Assembly (NCBI RefSeq): GCF_002412165.1
Contig: NZ_NXIA01000007.1
Span: 37,622-101,621 of the forward strand
Direction: 5' to 3'
Length of the DNA stretch: 64,000 bases
Source of the DNA: Curtobacterium sp. 'Ferrero'
Lineage (GTDB): Bacteria > Actinomycetota > Actinomycetes > Actinomycetales > Microbacteriaceae
Position numbers and translations under genes: made by a program. Under the pieces are notes generated by a model. It was not told the DNA's origin and made no database searches. It worked only from the letters and a program-made list of their open reading frames with translations. This document shows, piece after piece, positions 1 to 8,339 of this stretch (the stretch's first letter is position 1; each line of letters begins with the position of its first letter).

Positions 1-23
1 GCGCACGTCTCGCCGCTCGGCCG

Positions 24-389
24 CTACAGCGGCATCGTGACGAGGAGGATGACGGTCGCGATGCCCGTCAGCGCGGCGACGGCACCGATGGCCGCGAGGG
101 GGAACCACGCGCCGATGCGTCCGCGACCGTAGCGACGGAGCCCGCGGAAGAACCCGGTCGTCACCACGACGATGCCCCCGAAGAACGCCAGGCCCATGCT
201 GCTGTACCACGGCCCGTCCGGGCACAGCGTGCTCGACGCCTCCGCGCAGAGCGCGTACGCGCGGAGGTTCTCGTCGAGCACGACACCGGCCGAGACCACC
301 AGGGCGAGGAGCCCGACGACCGCGAGGACCCAGATCGCGACGAGGTCGATGCGGGACCGGGCGGGCGCCGGCGAGCGCTTGGCGTTCAT
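24..389 (-). CDS. Small three-helix membrane protein, function unknown
   Basis: The 121-residue product begins MNAKRSPAPARSR and shows three hydrophobic segments at about residues 15-37, 63-82 and 95-118. A short loop between the first two contains two cysteines (about 48 and 56) that could form an extracytoplasmic disulfide. A longer upstream reading frame exists, but this ATG is preferred: a TACCCT -10-like box ends six bases upstream, so the mRNA would be leaderless and start at this ATG. No family was recognised. It stands alone, convergent with nothing, and reads toward the window edge. Confidence 0.6.
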   Translation of the reverse strand: MNAKRSPAPARSRIDLVAIWVLAVVGLLALVVSAGVVLDENLRAYALCAEASSTLCPDGPWYSSMGLAFFGGIVVVTTGFFRGLRRYGRGRIGAWFPLAAIGAVAALTGIATVILLVTMPL

Positions 390-395
390 GGGTGC

Positions 396-401
396 AGGGT
401 A
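396..401 (-). promoter_or_regulatory. Leaderless -10 box for the membrane protein
   Basis: TACCCT on the minus strand lies six bases before the ATG at 389, placing the transcription start on or next to the A of the start codon. The TAnnnT pattern is typical of actinobacterial -10 boxes; the leaderless reading is inference. Confidence 0.45.
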
Positions 402-482
402 GCGATCCGGGTTCGCCACCCGGTGGTCCTGGCTCGTGCCCGGACACTGCGACGGGCTCGACGCGCGCCAGCAGGATCGCAT

Positions 483-1559
483 TCAGAAGGTGAGAGCCAC
501 GATCGAGAGCCCCCGACTCCGCTCGGCTCGATCGAGTGCGGCGGCCGGGTCGTCGATGCCGACCGCCGTGACCTCGAGCGACGACAAGTCGACGACACCG
601 GACTGCACCTGCCGCCACACCCGGAGCGCTGTCTCCTCGGAACACATCCACGAGCCGCGGATGGTGACACGGCGACGCATCACCTCGCCGTACGGAACGG
701 GCAGTTCCTGGCGGACCCCACCGAGCAGCACCAGCGTGCCGTCCGTCCGCACGACGTCGAAGCCGGCCATCGTCAAGTCCGGTGTGGGCACCGCACCGAG
801 CGCGTCGATGACGACCTCGGCGTCACCACCGGCCGCTTCGCGGATGGCGGCCGCGTCGCTCGAGCGGTCACCGGTCGACCGGACAGCGCGGATCCGCGGG
901 TCCACTGCCGCCAACCGCTCGAGACTGCCGGCGTCGCGGCCCACCGCCACCACACGCGCGGCACCTCGGGCGAGAGCGAGCAGGACCGCCGCCCCACCCA
1001 TCTGCCCACTCCCCCCGAGAACCACGACCCGGTCCCCCGGCGCGATCCCGCTGCGCTCGATGGCTCCGGCGGCGACGCTCAGCCACGGCAGGAACGCGAG
1101 CTCCTCCGGCCGCGGATGTGCTTCGGCACCGGGAAGCGCGAGGACCGTGGACGCAGGCATGAGCGCCCGCTCTGCGAAGGTCCCGGTGCGCCAGACCGAG
1201 CGCATGCGATCGGTCGTCGGCGTCGAAGCGCCGCGACCGCCGATCCCCGTCCAGCCCAGGAGTACCTCCTCGGGTTCCGCGGTCCTGCCGCTGCGGAGGA
1301 AGCCCGTGCACATGACGGTTTCGCCAGGCCTGACCGAGGTGACGTCGTCCGCGACCTCCTCGACGACGGCGGTACCGCCGATCCCGAGGACCGTCGGGGT
1401 CGCGATCCCGCCACGGCCGCCCTCGACGAGGACGCGCGTGTAGGCCGGAACCTGCACGGCGACCATCCGGAGGACGACACCGCCGCTGCGGACGACGGGG
1501 TCCGGGAGGCTCTCGCGGGTGAGCGGGGAGCCGATGTCATCGAGTGTCCATGCCTGCAC
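483..1559 (-). CDS. Medium-chain dehydrogenase/reductase (zinc-type alcohol dehydrogenase-like)
   Basis: The product (358 residues from the GTG at 1559) has the two-domain layout of the medium-chain dehydrogenase family: an N-terminal GroES-like fold, then a Rossmann fold with the nucleotide-binding loop VVVLGGSGQMGG near residues 180-190. The cysteine cluster that binds structural zinc in classical alcohol dehydrogenases is absent, so a zinc-independent quinone-reductase-like member is likely. Substrate is unknown. A start 11 codons upstream is possible, but the GTG leaves an 80-base divergent promoter region shared with the XRE regulator at 1640, which is the obvious candidate to control it. 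Confidence 0.8.
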   Translation of the reverse strand: MQAWTLDDIGSPLTRESLPDPVVRSGGVVLRMVAVQVPAYTRVLVEGGRGGIATPTVLGIGGTAVVEEVADDVTSVRPGETVMCTGFLRSGRTAEPEEVLLGWTGIGGRGASTPTTDRMRSVWRTGTFAERALMPASTVLALPGAEAHPRPEELAFLPWLSVAAGAIERSGIAPGDRVVVLGGSGQMGGAAVLLALARGAARVVAVGRDAGSLERLAAVDPRIRAVRSTGDRSSDAAAIREAAGGDAEVVIDALGAVPTPDLTMAGFDVVRTDGTLVLLGGVRQELPVPYGEVMRRRVTIRGSWMCSEETALRVWRQVQSGVVDLSSLEVTAVGIDDPAAALDRAERSRGLSIVALTF

Positions 1560-1639
1560 GAGACTCAGTCTCCGGACGCGACGACGCACCATCCAGAGCC
1601 GTCACATACTGGTACCCAGAGCACCAGGAGGAGACACCC

Positions 1640-2425
1640 TTGACCGACCTCGGTGAACAGCAACGGCGCGAGCTCGGTACGTTCCTCCGTGCGCGCCGCG
1701 AACGCACCAGCCCCGCCGAGGTCGGGTTGCCCGATGCCCCTCGTCGACGCACTCCGGGCCTCCGACGGGAGGAGCTCGCCGTCCTCGCCGGGATCAGCCC
1801 CACCTGGTACACCTTCCTCGAGCAGGGTCGCGATGTCCGGGCCTCGCGACAGGTGCTCGGCGCCCTCGCCCGGGCGCTCCGACTCGACGACGTGGAACGC
1901 GATCACCTCTTCACGATCGCCACCGAGGTCCTCGAGCCGAGCAACGACCTCCAGCGGTCCGCCGACCCGGAGGTCACACGGATCGTCGACCTGCTCGACC
2001 CGGAACCGGCCTACGTGACCGGCCCGATGTTCGATCTCCTCGCTGTCAACCGCGCAGCCTCGACGCTGTTCCGTGGTGCCGCGTCGCCGGAACGCCAGCC
2101 CAACCTCGCCCGTTGGGTCTTCCTCGACCCAGCGGCAAGGGACGTCCTGCCCGACTGGTCCGACGTCGCGAAAGGGCTCCTCGCGCGGCTCCGCGCGCGC
2201 GCCGGTCAGCACACGAACGAGCCCGCGTTCCATGAGCTGGTGGCAGATCTTCGGCAGGGAAGCCGCGAAGCGGACCGGTGGTGGCCGCGCTACGACGTCG
2301 GCACGAGCCGCGCCGGCATCAAACGCGTGCGTCGTGAGGACGGCGTCGAGCAGCAGCTCACCTACACATCGTTCGAGGTCGCGGAACGGCCCATGCAGAC
2401 CCTGACGGTCTACCTACGCATCTGA
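1640..2425 (+). CDS. XRE-family regulator with MmyB-like ligand-binding domain
   Basis: About 261 residues. The N-terminal 75 residues form a helix-turn-helix with the RRTPGLRREELAVLAGIS and TWYTFLEQGR motifs typical of this actinobacterial group. The C-terminal two thirds match the MmyB-like fold that binds small hydrophobic ligands, ending in the usual TLTVYL strand. I place the start at TTG 1640 because AGGAGG sits at 1626-1631, eight bases upstream. An ATG at 1544 in the same frame would run into the divergent dehydrogenase. Such regulators normally repress an adjacent divergent oxidoreductase, here the gene at 483-1559. A -10-like CATACT at 1605-1610 lies in the shared gap. Confidence 0.85.
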   Translation: MTDLGEQQRRELGTFLRARRERTSPAEVGLPDAPRRRTPGLRREELAVLAGISPTWYTFLEQGRDVRASRQVLGALARALRLDDVERDHLFTIATEVLEPSNDLQRSADPEVTRIVDLLDPEPAYVTGPMFDLLAVNRAASTLFRGAASPERQPNLARWVFLDPAARDVLPDWSDVAKGLLARLRARAGQHTNEPAFHELVADLRQGSREADRWWPRYDVGTSRAGIKRVRREDGVEQQLTYTSFEVAERPMQTLTVYLRI

Positions 2426-2592
2426 CTCGGTCTGCACGGGCCTGGACTGGACCATCGGCGCCAGCTCGTCATGCTCAGGCACTGGGTCATGGACACCGAC
2501 GACCCCGGCTGCGGCGAGACTCCTCATCGGAGCCGCTGCACCCATCCGCGCTGTGCATCTGCCATCCGTTCACCGTGCTCCCCGGTTGATTG

Positions 2593-2775
2593 TCAGGGTC
2601 GCTCCGTGCCCGCGACATCGTCGCCGTCTCCACGGTTCTTGCTGAGCGCGCGACGACCCGCGATCCGCCGGACGAGCTTCCGCACGAAGACGAGCTCGAT
2701 GACCACCGCGATGGCGGAACAGAAGATCGCGAATGCCCATCGAGCAGCGGTGAACCCTCCGCTCAGCACGATCAT
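2593..2775 (-). CDS. Short single-pass membrane protein, unknown
   Basis: The 60-residue product starting MIVLSGGFTAARWAF has one hydrophobic helix (about residues 10-28), then a basic stretch (KLVRRIAGRR) and a polar tail, implying an inner-leaflet positive anchor. The ATG at 2775 is chosen because GGAGG lies nine bases upstream; the longer frame adds an arginine- and histidine-rich leader that looks non-coding. No family recognised. It sits immediately downstream of the DUF2332 gene on the same strand, about 150 bases away. Confidence 0.45.
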   Translation of the reverse strand: MIVLSGGFTAARWAFAIFCSAIAVVIELVFVRKLVRRIAGRRALSKNRGDGDDVAGTERP

Positions 2776-2928
2776 GGGAATGACCTCCACCACGACTCGA
2801 TGATCCCGGCCGGAGTTCGGTTCGTGAGGTCCGGGCGATCCGACGGATCGGTGCGATCCCACCACGGTGTCATCCACGCACGCTGCTCGTTGCGCTTGGT
2901 CTTCCCCGTCGTCGGACGCGCGGGGCGC

Positions 2929-3903
2929 TCACGGTTCGATCGATTCGTAGCTCTGGCCGTGCGGACCGACGAACGCCACGGGCCGCTCGTCCACTGCGAG
3001 CACAGTCCGGCCGCGCGACGGGCGTTCGAGCCGCTGGGTGACGCGAGGCAGGACGGGCTCACCCTCGTTGCTGACCCAGGTGACGTCAGGCCGGCATCGC
3101 ATCCGGCGCGCGAACTCCTCGCGTCGAGGCTCTGCGACGTAGACCAGGACCGAGCTGTGGAACACGACCAACGAGAGGTCGGCGGGCGCCTGAGCGATCA
3201 ACCGATCGATCGACTCAACCAGATCACCACGGAGGACCGTAGGAGGGTCTGCCGCGGCCACGTCGAGTGCTGCGTCCAGTCGCCGCCGGCGTTCGTCGTG
3301 CTCGGGCCAGACGAGCGCGCGGAGCCACTCCCGGGTGGCGTGGTCTCCCGGCGCGAGCGGGGTGAGATCGATCCCCGCCCTCCACCGAACGTCTGGCAGC
3401 TGCACAGGGACACTGCCCGCGTCGATCCGGCACTGGATCGTGACCGTGCTCGGTCCGTCAGCCGGGTCGATCGGGATGACGTCCGCCCCGGTGTCGTACC
3501 GGTAGCTGTACCGATCGAGGAAGAGGCACAGTCCCGCGGATGCGCCGACCTCGATGAGCGCGAGCGGCCCTTCGATGCGGCTCAGGACCGGCAGGAGGAC
3601 CGCACACCTCCCCGCCTCGTTGGTCTGTGTCGACCGTGCGAGGACGACCGGCGCGACCGATCCCCAGTGTTCGAGCAGCCACGTCCGGAACTCGTCGTAC
3701 GAGCCCTCGGCAGCGCCGAGGAACCGAGCCGCGGCGAAGACGAGGTTCGGCTGCTGCTTGATCCCCGGGAGCGTGCCGATGCGGTCGAGCACGGCAGGAT
3801 CGTCCGCGACGCCGAGCGCCCAACGCTCGTACATCGCGGAGACTCCGCGGGCTTCCCGTTCGGCGAACCGGCGGTAGTGGTCCGCGACTCGGTGATCCGT
3901 CAT
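2929..3903 (-). CDS. DUF2332 domain protein
   Basis: The 324-residue product matches the DUF2332 family throughout: an N-terminal helical part (HYRRFAEREARGVSAMYERWA), the conserved ALIEVGASAGLCLFLDRYSYRY segment near residues 115-135, and the late LVVFHSSVLVYV motif. The middle motif resembles a Rossmann glycine-rich loop, so a methyltransferase-like fold is plausible, but no activity is established for the family as far as I know. The ATG follows TAGCGT by six bases, suggesting a leaderless transcript. It is divergent from the MFS exporter, whose start context (AGCGTTGCGTC before ATG) almost duplicates this one. Confidence 0.8.
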   Translation of the reverse strand: MTDHRVADHYRRFAEREARGVSAMYERWALGVADDPAVLDRIGTLPGIKQQPNLVFAAARFLGAAEGSYDEFRTWLLEHWGSVAPVVLARSTQTNEAGRCAVLLPVLSRIEGPLALIEVGASAGLCLFLDRYSYRYDTGADVIPIDPADGPSTVTIQCRIDAGSVPVQLPDVRWRAGIDLTPLAPGDHATREWLRALVWPEHDERRRRLDAALDVAAADPPTVLRGDLVESIDRLIAQAPADLSLVVFHSSVLVYVAEPRREEFARRMRCRPDVTWVSNEGEPVLPRVTQRLERPSRGRTVLAVDERPVAFVGPHGQSYESIEP

Positions 3904-3909
3904 GGCGCA

Positions 3910-3915
3910 ACGCTA
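3910..3915 (-). promoter_or_regulatory. Leaderless -10 box for the DUF2332 gene
   Basis: TAGCGT on the minus strand ends six bases before the ATG at 3903. The plus-strand MFS gene at 4021 has a closely similar CAGCGT six bases before its ATG, so the two divergent genes have matching start regions. Confidence 0.4.
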
Positions 3916-4020
3916 GTCGCGGCGCGTGCCCGCCCTGACTGCGCAGAGAGGACGGAGCGTCCGTTCACCGTCCGAACGCGCTCCCTTGTGCGGGGGCACC
4001 GGCTCTGTCAGCGTTGCGTC

Positions 4021-5298
4021 ATGGGCGACGACGCGGCGACGGTGCGCGAGGTGCCCGGCTTCCGGTCCTACTGGTCCGCTGCCACCGTGTCCTCGTTCGG
4101 CACGGCGGTGAGCGCGGTGGCCGTCCCGGTCCTGGTGGTGACCGTCCTGCAGGCCAGCCCACTCGAGGTCGGGCTCGTGAACGCGGCCCAGTTCCTGCCG
4201 TACGCCCTCTTCGGTCTGCTGATCGGAGCGTACGTCGACCGTGTGCCCCGCAAGCCGCTCCTCGTCTGGGCGAGCATCGGGCGGGCGGTGAGCCTGGGAA
4301 CGATCCCCGTCCTCTGGTCGGTCGGACTGCTGAACCTGTGGGTGACCGCGGCGGCGCTGTTCGTGTTCGGCACCCTGTCGGTCGTGGGCTTCGCGGCCAC
4401 GCAGTCACTCCTTCCCCGGATTGTTCCGCGGCACCTCCTGCTGCCGGCGAACGCGCGGGTGGACCAGAGCGACGCCGCGGCGCAGACGGTCGGTCCGGCG
4501 CTCGGCGGTGTGCTCGTCGGCTTCGTCACCGCACCGGTCGCCATCGTCGTCGACGCGGTGAGCTACCTCGTCGAGGCGGCGCTCGTCGCCAGGGTCCGCA
4601 TCGTCGAGCGGACTGCGCCACGACGGACGGGATCGCGACTGCTCGGCGACGTCGTCGACGGCCTGCGCTGGACCTACCGGCACGAGACCCTGGCACCACT
4701 GGCGATCTCGACGCAAGTGTGGTTCCTCGCGAACGCCGCCGCGCTCACGGTGTTCGCCATCGTCGCCCTCCGTACCCTCGCGCTCCCGGCCGTGGTCTAC
4801 GGCGCGATCATCGCGGTCAGCGGCGTCGCGATGCTCCTCGGGGCGACCGCTGCGCCGCGACTCGGCACCCGCTTCGGGGCAGGTCGCACGATCATCGCCA
4901 CGCGGATCGCCTACCCCGTCGCGTGGGCAGCGATCGCGATCGCCGTCGTCGGAGCAAGTGGTGCACGAGCTGCAGCGATCGCCGTCCTGTTCACCGCGTT
5001 CACCGTGCACGGGGCGGCTGCGGGATGCGAGAACGCGAACGAGATGAGCCTCCGGCAGAGCCTCACTCCGGACGCGCTCCTGGGTCGCACGAACGCGACG
5101 ATGCGGAGTGCGTACCGAACCCTCGCCGCGATCGGTGCTGTGGGAGGCGGTGCGCTCGCGACCGCGGCAGGCGGAGGGGTCGCTCTGTTCGCGGTCGCCG
5201 CCGTCTTCGGCGGTGCAGCCGTGATCGCGCTGCGTTCTTCCCTGCGCGTCGACACCGGTCGGGACGCCCGCAGCGACCAGATCGGTGCCGAGCAGTAG
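4021..5298 (+). CDS. MFS transporter, drug-efflux type
   Basis: The 425-residue product carries about 12 hydrophobic segments and the MFS motif A loop AYVDRVPRKP after helix 2. The opening GFRSYWSAATVSSFGTAVSAVAVPVLVV is typical of the MFS_3/EntS-like exporters that pump macrolides, siderophores or other hydrophobic compounds out of actinobacteria. The true start is the ATG at 4021: the open frame continues almost 1.4 kb upstream but overlaps the DUF2332 gene on the other strand and has no membrane character there. The final 60 bases or so are duplicated around 7050-7123. Substrate cannot be read from sequence. Confidence 0.85.
   Translation: MGDDAATVREVPGFRSYWSAATVSSFGTAVSAVAVPVLVVTVLQASPLEVGLVNAAQFLPYALFGLLIGAYVDRVPRKPLLVWASIGRAVSLGTIPVLWSVGLLNLWVTAAALFVFGTLSVVGFAATQSLLPRIVPRHLLLPANARVDQSDAAAQTVGPALGGVLVGFVTAPVAIVVDAVSYLVEAALVARVRIVERTAPRRTGSRLLGDVVDGLRWTYRHETLAPLAISTQVWFLANAAALTVFAIVALRTLALPAVVYGAIIAVSGVAMLLGATAAPRLGTRFGAGRTIIATRIAYPVAWAAIAIAVVGASGARAAAIAVLFTAFTVHGAAAGCENANEMSLRQSLTPDALLGRTNATMRSAYRTLAAIGAVGGGALATAAGGGVALFAVAAVFGGAAVIALRSSLRVDTGRDARSDQIGAEQ
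5211..5270 (+). repeat. Left copy of a 60-base duplicated segment (MFS 3' end)
   Basis: These 60 bases, encoding GAAVIALRSSLRVDTGRDA near the MFS C-terminus, occur again at 7050-7123, where they are identical except for a 14-base insertion. The shared stretch begins at CGGTGCAGCC and ends at GACGCCCG. The two copies bracket the methyltransferase and acetyltransferase genes. Confidence 0.85.
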
Positions 5299-5743
5299 GT
5301 CCTCGGGAGGCGAGCTGCCACTACCCGCCGTCGGCCTCGCCTCCCCGTTCGCCGGCCACCCATTCCAGGAAGTGCGGTCCGACGACCTCGGTGCCAGGAC
5401 GGGGCAACAGGATGCCGTCCCGGAACGCGCGTCCCATCCGGCCCGGGATCGGCATGGTGACCGTCATCGTCCGCTGGGCAGGCAGGGCTCTCGTCATCGC
5501 AGACAACGTCGTGTGGTCCGGCCCCGCCAGGACGCAACGGCATGCACGCTCCTGTCCGCGATCGACGTCGTCCGACCGGACCTGGCCGCGGCCGATCTCG
5601 TCGGCCTGGTCGATGCGCTGCTGCTGTACCGAACCGCCGACGTTGCGCCGATCGATGCGGTCAGCATCGTGACGGCGTACATCAGGGGTCTCGCTCGCTC
5701 GTCCGCGTAGCAGCCATACCCCACGGGTGTGGCGTCCGATCGG
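5299..5743. other. 445-base stretch without a convincing gene
   Basis: Between the MFS stop and the methyltransferase stop I find no recognisable gene. Two short frames have protein-like composition. One is on the plus strand from GTG 5513 to 5710 (about 65 residues, ending LVDALLLYRTADVAPIDAV followed by a short tail). The other is on the minus strand from 5321 to 5506 (61 residues, with EVVGPHFLEWVAGERGG near its end). Neither has a clear ribosome-binding site or a family match. Given the duplicated MFS end on the far side of the next two genes, this may be decayed sequence left by a rearrangement. Confidence 0.4.
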
Positions 5744-6466
5744 CTACCGGGCGACGGCGACGAAGACCAGGACGGCGGACGACTCGGTCACCGGTCCCTG
5801 CTGCCAGTCGCCGTACACCGCCGCTATGTGGAAGCCCGCGACGTCGAGGTGGTGCTGGACCACAGTCCGATCCCGGAAGAACAAGTCGTCGGTGGAGGTC
5901 AGACGTTCGTCCGTGTCGAGGAACACGTTGTGGGAGACCAGGCGTACGACTCCCGGACGGATCTCCCGAGCGTCCGACCACTCCTCCAGCGGGCCGCTCG
6001 GAGTGTCGCGGATCGTGTGTTCGGTCGACGTCCACGTTCGCCATGCCGCCGCTGCCGGGTTGCGGCTCTCGAACGCCAGGACCCCTCCGGGACGGAGCAC
6101 TCGACGCAGATCTCCGAGAGTCCGCTGCCAGTCCCCGTCCGGGATGTGCTGCGCGACGTTCCCGGTCATGACGGCGAAGTCAACGATGACGTCCGGGAGC
6201 GCACGGCTGTCACCGACGATCCACGTCACCGCTCCCGCTCCCGGCCGCTCCTTCGCGTGGCCGATCATCGTCGCGGAGGGGTCCACACCGAAGATCGACC
6301 GACCGTCTTCCGAGAAGCTCACGGTGAGTGCCCCGGTCCCGCACCCGAGGTCGAGCACCGATCTGGCCCCGGTCGAGGCGCAGAGGTCGCGGTAGAAGTC
6401 GCTGTCGACCCCGTCGGGGTTGTCGTCGTCGTACAGCGCGACGAGACGGGGATCGAGGTCGGTCAT
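5744..6466 (-). CDS. Class I SAM-dependent methyltransferase
   Basis: The 240-residue product has the class I methyltransferase fold. Motif I (SVLDLGCGTGAL) falls near residues 37-47, the acidic ribose-binding residue in IFGVDPS follows, then DVIVDFAVMTGNVAQHI and the LRRVLRPGGVLAFESRNP motif. Substrate is unknown; the compact size and C-terminal beta strands suit a small-molecule methyltransferase. ATG 6466 is chosen over an upstream ATG because GGAGG lies nine bases before it. It is downstream of the GNAT gene by 40 bases on the same strand, so the two probably form an operon. Confidence 0.8.
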   Translation of the reverse strand: MTDLDPRLVALYDDDNPDGVDSDFYRDLCASTGARSVLDLGCGTGALTVSFSEDGRSIFGVDPSATMIGHAKERPGAGAVTWIVGDSRALPDVIVDFAVMTGNVAQHIPDGDWQRTLGDLRRVLRPGGVLAFESRNPAAAAWRTWTSTEHTIRDTPSGPLEEWSDAREIRPGVVRLVSHNVFLDTDERLTSTDDLFFRDRTVVQHHLDVAGFHIAAVYGDWQQGPVTESSAVLVFVAVAR

Positions 6467-6506
6467 CCGACGAGCCTCCTCGGGGGTGCCGCCCGGTCCG
6501 TCAGGG

Positions 6507-7013
6507 TCACGAGCGGACACGAGGATCGGGTGCACGGTCGGGTCCAGCGGCACCTGCCAGCGGGCGGACGAGGATCAGACTCGGTCCCGACCAGTCGAGG
6601 CCGTCGTGCTCCTCCAGCGGGAGGAAGCCGACGGCACGGTAGAAGGCCCGCGTCTGTGCGTACGGTTCGTGCTCGAAGGACGGGCCGACGGTGTGCACCG
6701 AGAGCAACGAACAACCATCGTGCTCCGACGCCTCGACGATGTGCTCGACCAGCGCACGCCCGACCCCCGACCCTCGGTGCTCCGGATCGACGGCGATGAG
6801 GTGGATCTCGGCGGCTTGCGCGAAGTGCCGCCGGGTCAGCGCGACACCGACGACGCTTTCGGGCCTGACGGCGAGCACACTCCCGAAGTCCGGGTCTGCA
6901 GCGGCGGCAACGTAGTTGTCGATGGCGACCGGATCACCGAACCAGTCGGGCAGCGCTTCGAGGATCCGACGCGTGTCCGGTGCGCTCCGGCGCTCGATCA
7001 CCTCGATGGTCAT
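6507..7013 (-). CDS. GNAT family N-acetyltransferase
   Basis: The 168-residue product contains the GNAT acetyl-CoA motif A, LIAVDPEHRGSGVGRALVEHIV, near residues 72-93, and the late YAQTRAFYRAVGFLPLEE strand-helix typical of motif B. It probably acetylates an amino group on a small molecule or protein; the acceptor is unknown. It is the first gene of a two-gene unit with the methyltransferase. Just upstream lies the truncated copy of the MFS 3' end. Confidence 0.82.
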   Translation of the reverse strand: MTIEVIERRSAPDTRRILEALPDWFGDPVAIDNYVAAAADPDFGSVLAVRPESVVGVALTRRHFAQAAEIHLIAVDPEHRGSGVGRALVEHIVEASEHDGCSLLSVHTVGPSFEHEPYAQTRAFYRAVGFLPLEEHDGLDWSGPSLILVRPLAGAAGPDRAPDPRVRS

Positions 7014-7049
7014 CGGTCAACACTGGCACAGACGCCGCCGTCGCGTCAG

Positions 7050-7123
7050 CGGTGCAGCCGTGATCGCGCTGCGTTCTTCCCTGCGCGTCCTTCCCTGCGC
7101 GTCGACACCGGTCGGGACGCCCG
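7050..7123 (+). pseudogene. Second, frameshifted copy of the MFS gene 3' end
   Basis: This segment repeats 5211-5270 exactly except that 14 bases (CTTCCCTGCGCGTC) are tandemly doubled at 7076-7103. The extra 14 bases shift the frame, so the recognisable peptide AAVIALRSSLRV is followed by unrelated residues. It has no start and no upstream MFS sequence, so it is a remnant. It marks the right boundary of the interval holding the methyltransferase and acetyltransferase genes. Confidence 0.8.
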
Positions 7124-7137
7124 CTGATCCGGCGTGA

Positions 7138-7767
7138 TCACGGGCGTGGCCGGGGGGCGTGCGGATGGTCAGGGTCGGCCGCGAAAACGCGCTCGTAGAG
7201 GTCGTAGACGACAGCGGCCTTCGCGTCGTTGTACCGCAGGCCGTCCGCAGCGGCCCGTACTGCCTCGGCCTTCGCATCCGCGTACCGTCGTCGATCCTCG
7301 GGGTGGCGCTGCAACCACGACACGAAGAGCCGGTGCCGCCGCGGCTCCGCTGCGTCCGGCCGCCACACGTGGAGGTTCGTGTTCGGGTCGCCGAGGGTGA
7401 GCTGGCAGTGCGGATCCCCGGCGATCACGTCGCGGAACACCAGCCGGAACCCGATCTCCTCGAGCTTCGGGAGCCAACTCGCTTCGTCGAGCACGTCCGT
7501 GACGAGGACGTCGACATCGATCACCGGCTTCGCGATCATCCCCGGCACAGCGGTGGACCCGACGTGCGTGATCGCAGTTCCCGGGCCGAGCGCTCCTACC
7601 AGGGCGGTACGCACGCGACCGAACGCATCGGCCCATCGGGAGTCGTACTCGCGGAGCGGCCCAGGTTCGACCTGTCGGAACGCCACTCGCTGCGACTGTC
7701 GCGTCGCGTTGCTGTCAGCGCTGAACGGGCGCCAGAGCGGGTGCGTGTCCACCGCCCCATCGTGCAC
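7138..7767 (-). CDS. GrpB/UPF0157 nucleotidyltransferase-fold protein
   Basis: The 209-residue product matches the GrpB (UPF0157) family: ITHVGSTAVPGMIAKPVIDVDVLV carries the nucleotidyltransferase-type GS and DxD pattern near residues 67-90, and later NLHVWRPDA and LFVSWLQRHPEDRRRYADAK are characteristic. Members are nucleotidyltransferase-fold proteins, some fused to CoaE, with poorly known targets. It is divergent from the kinase-like gene at 7800 with a 32-base gap, and its 3' end abuts the MFS remnant. Confidence 0.85.
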   Translation of the reverse strand: MHDGAVDTHPLWRPFSADSNATRQSQRVAFRQVEPGPLREYDSRWADAFGRVRTALVGALGPGTAITHVGSTAVPGMIAKPVIDVDVLVTDVLDEASWLPKLEEIGFRLVFRDVIAGDPHCQLTLGDPNTNLHVWRPDAAEPRRHRLFVSWLQRHPEDRRRYADAKAEAVRAAADGLRYNDAKAAVVYDLYERVFAADPDHPHAPRPRP

Positions 7768-7786
7768 CGCACCGGGACCACCTCGC

Positions 7787-7792
7787 TAGGGT
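7787..7792 (+). promoter_or_regulatory. Leaderless -10 box that decides the start of the kinase-like gene
   Basis: TAGGGT lies seven bases before the GTG at 7800. An upstream in-frame GTG at 7791 overlaps this box, so it could not be on the transcript; the downstream GTG is preferred. The -10 assignment is by pattern only. Confidence 0.5.
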
Positions 7793-7799
7793 GACTGCC

Positions 7800-8339
7800 G
7801 TGGCGACGGTCTTGATCACCGGGCTCTCCGGGACGGGGAAGTCCTCCGCGCTGACCGAGCTCGCCTCGCTCGGCCACCGCGTCGTGGACACCGACGACGC
7901 GGGCTGGCGCGAGTACCACCCGGCTCCTGACCCGACAGATCCCGTCCACCAGGGCGAGTGGCTGTGGGTCGAGGACCGCATCGCCGAACTGCTCGACACG
8001 GAGGACGACCGGTCGCTGTTCGTGTCGGGCTGCGTGCGGAACCAGTCCGTGTTCGCGGACCGGTTCGAGGCGGTCGTGCTCTTCGACGCCCCGCTGGACA
8101 CGATGCTCGATCGGGTCGCCGGACGGACGACGAACCCGTACGGCAAGTCCGCGGTCGAGCGGGCGATGATCGAGGCGGACCACCGCGAGGTCCTGCCGCT
8201 CCTCCGCGCCTCGTGCACGCACGTGCTCGACGCCTCCCGACCGCTGCACGACGTGGTCGCCGACCTCGTCGCCATCGCGTCGTTCGCGGACCGCGGCGGT
8301 GACGGCGACGGGGGCAGGACGGGCGGCGCACGACCGTGA
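7800..8339 (+). CDS. P-loop ATPase, shikimate/adenylate kinase-like
   Basis: The product (about 179 residues) opens with VATVLITGLSGTGKSSALTELA, a Walker A loop of the small nucleoside or shikimate kinase type, followed by VVDTDDAGW, where the acidic pair would bind substrate or magnesium. A lid-like RVAGRTTNPYGKSAVERAMI region sits in the middle. It probably phosphorylates a small metabolite, but no substrate can be assigned. The gene overlaps the next membrane-protein gene by four bases (GTGA), implying translational coupling. Confidence 0.7.
   Translation: MATVLITGLSGTGKSSALTELASLGHRVVDTDDAGWREYHPAPDPTDPVHQGEWLWVEDRIAELLDTEDDRSLFVSGCVRNQSVFADRFEAVVLFDAPLDTMLDRVAGRTTNPYGKSAVERAMIEADHREVLPLLRASCTHVLDASRPLHDVVADLVAIASFADRGGDGDGGRTGGARP

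Noticed and set aside
2590..4020. Long plus-strand frame running 1.4 kb ahead of the MFS gene
   Set aside because: It lies opposite the DUF2332 gene, is rich in Arg/Asp/His with no domain or membrane pattern, and the real MFS protein starts at ATG 4021 with a normal first helix.
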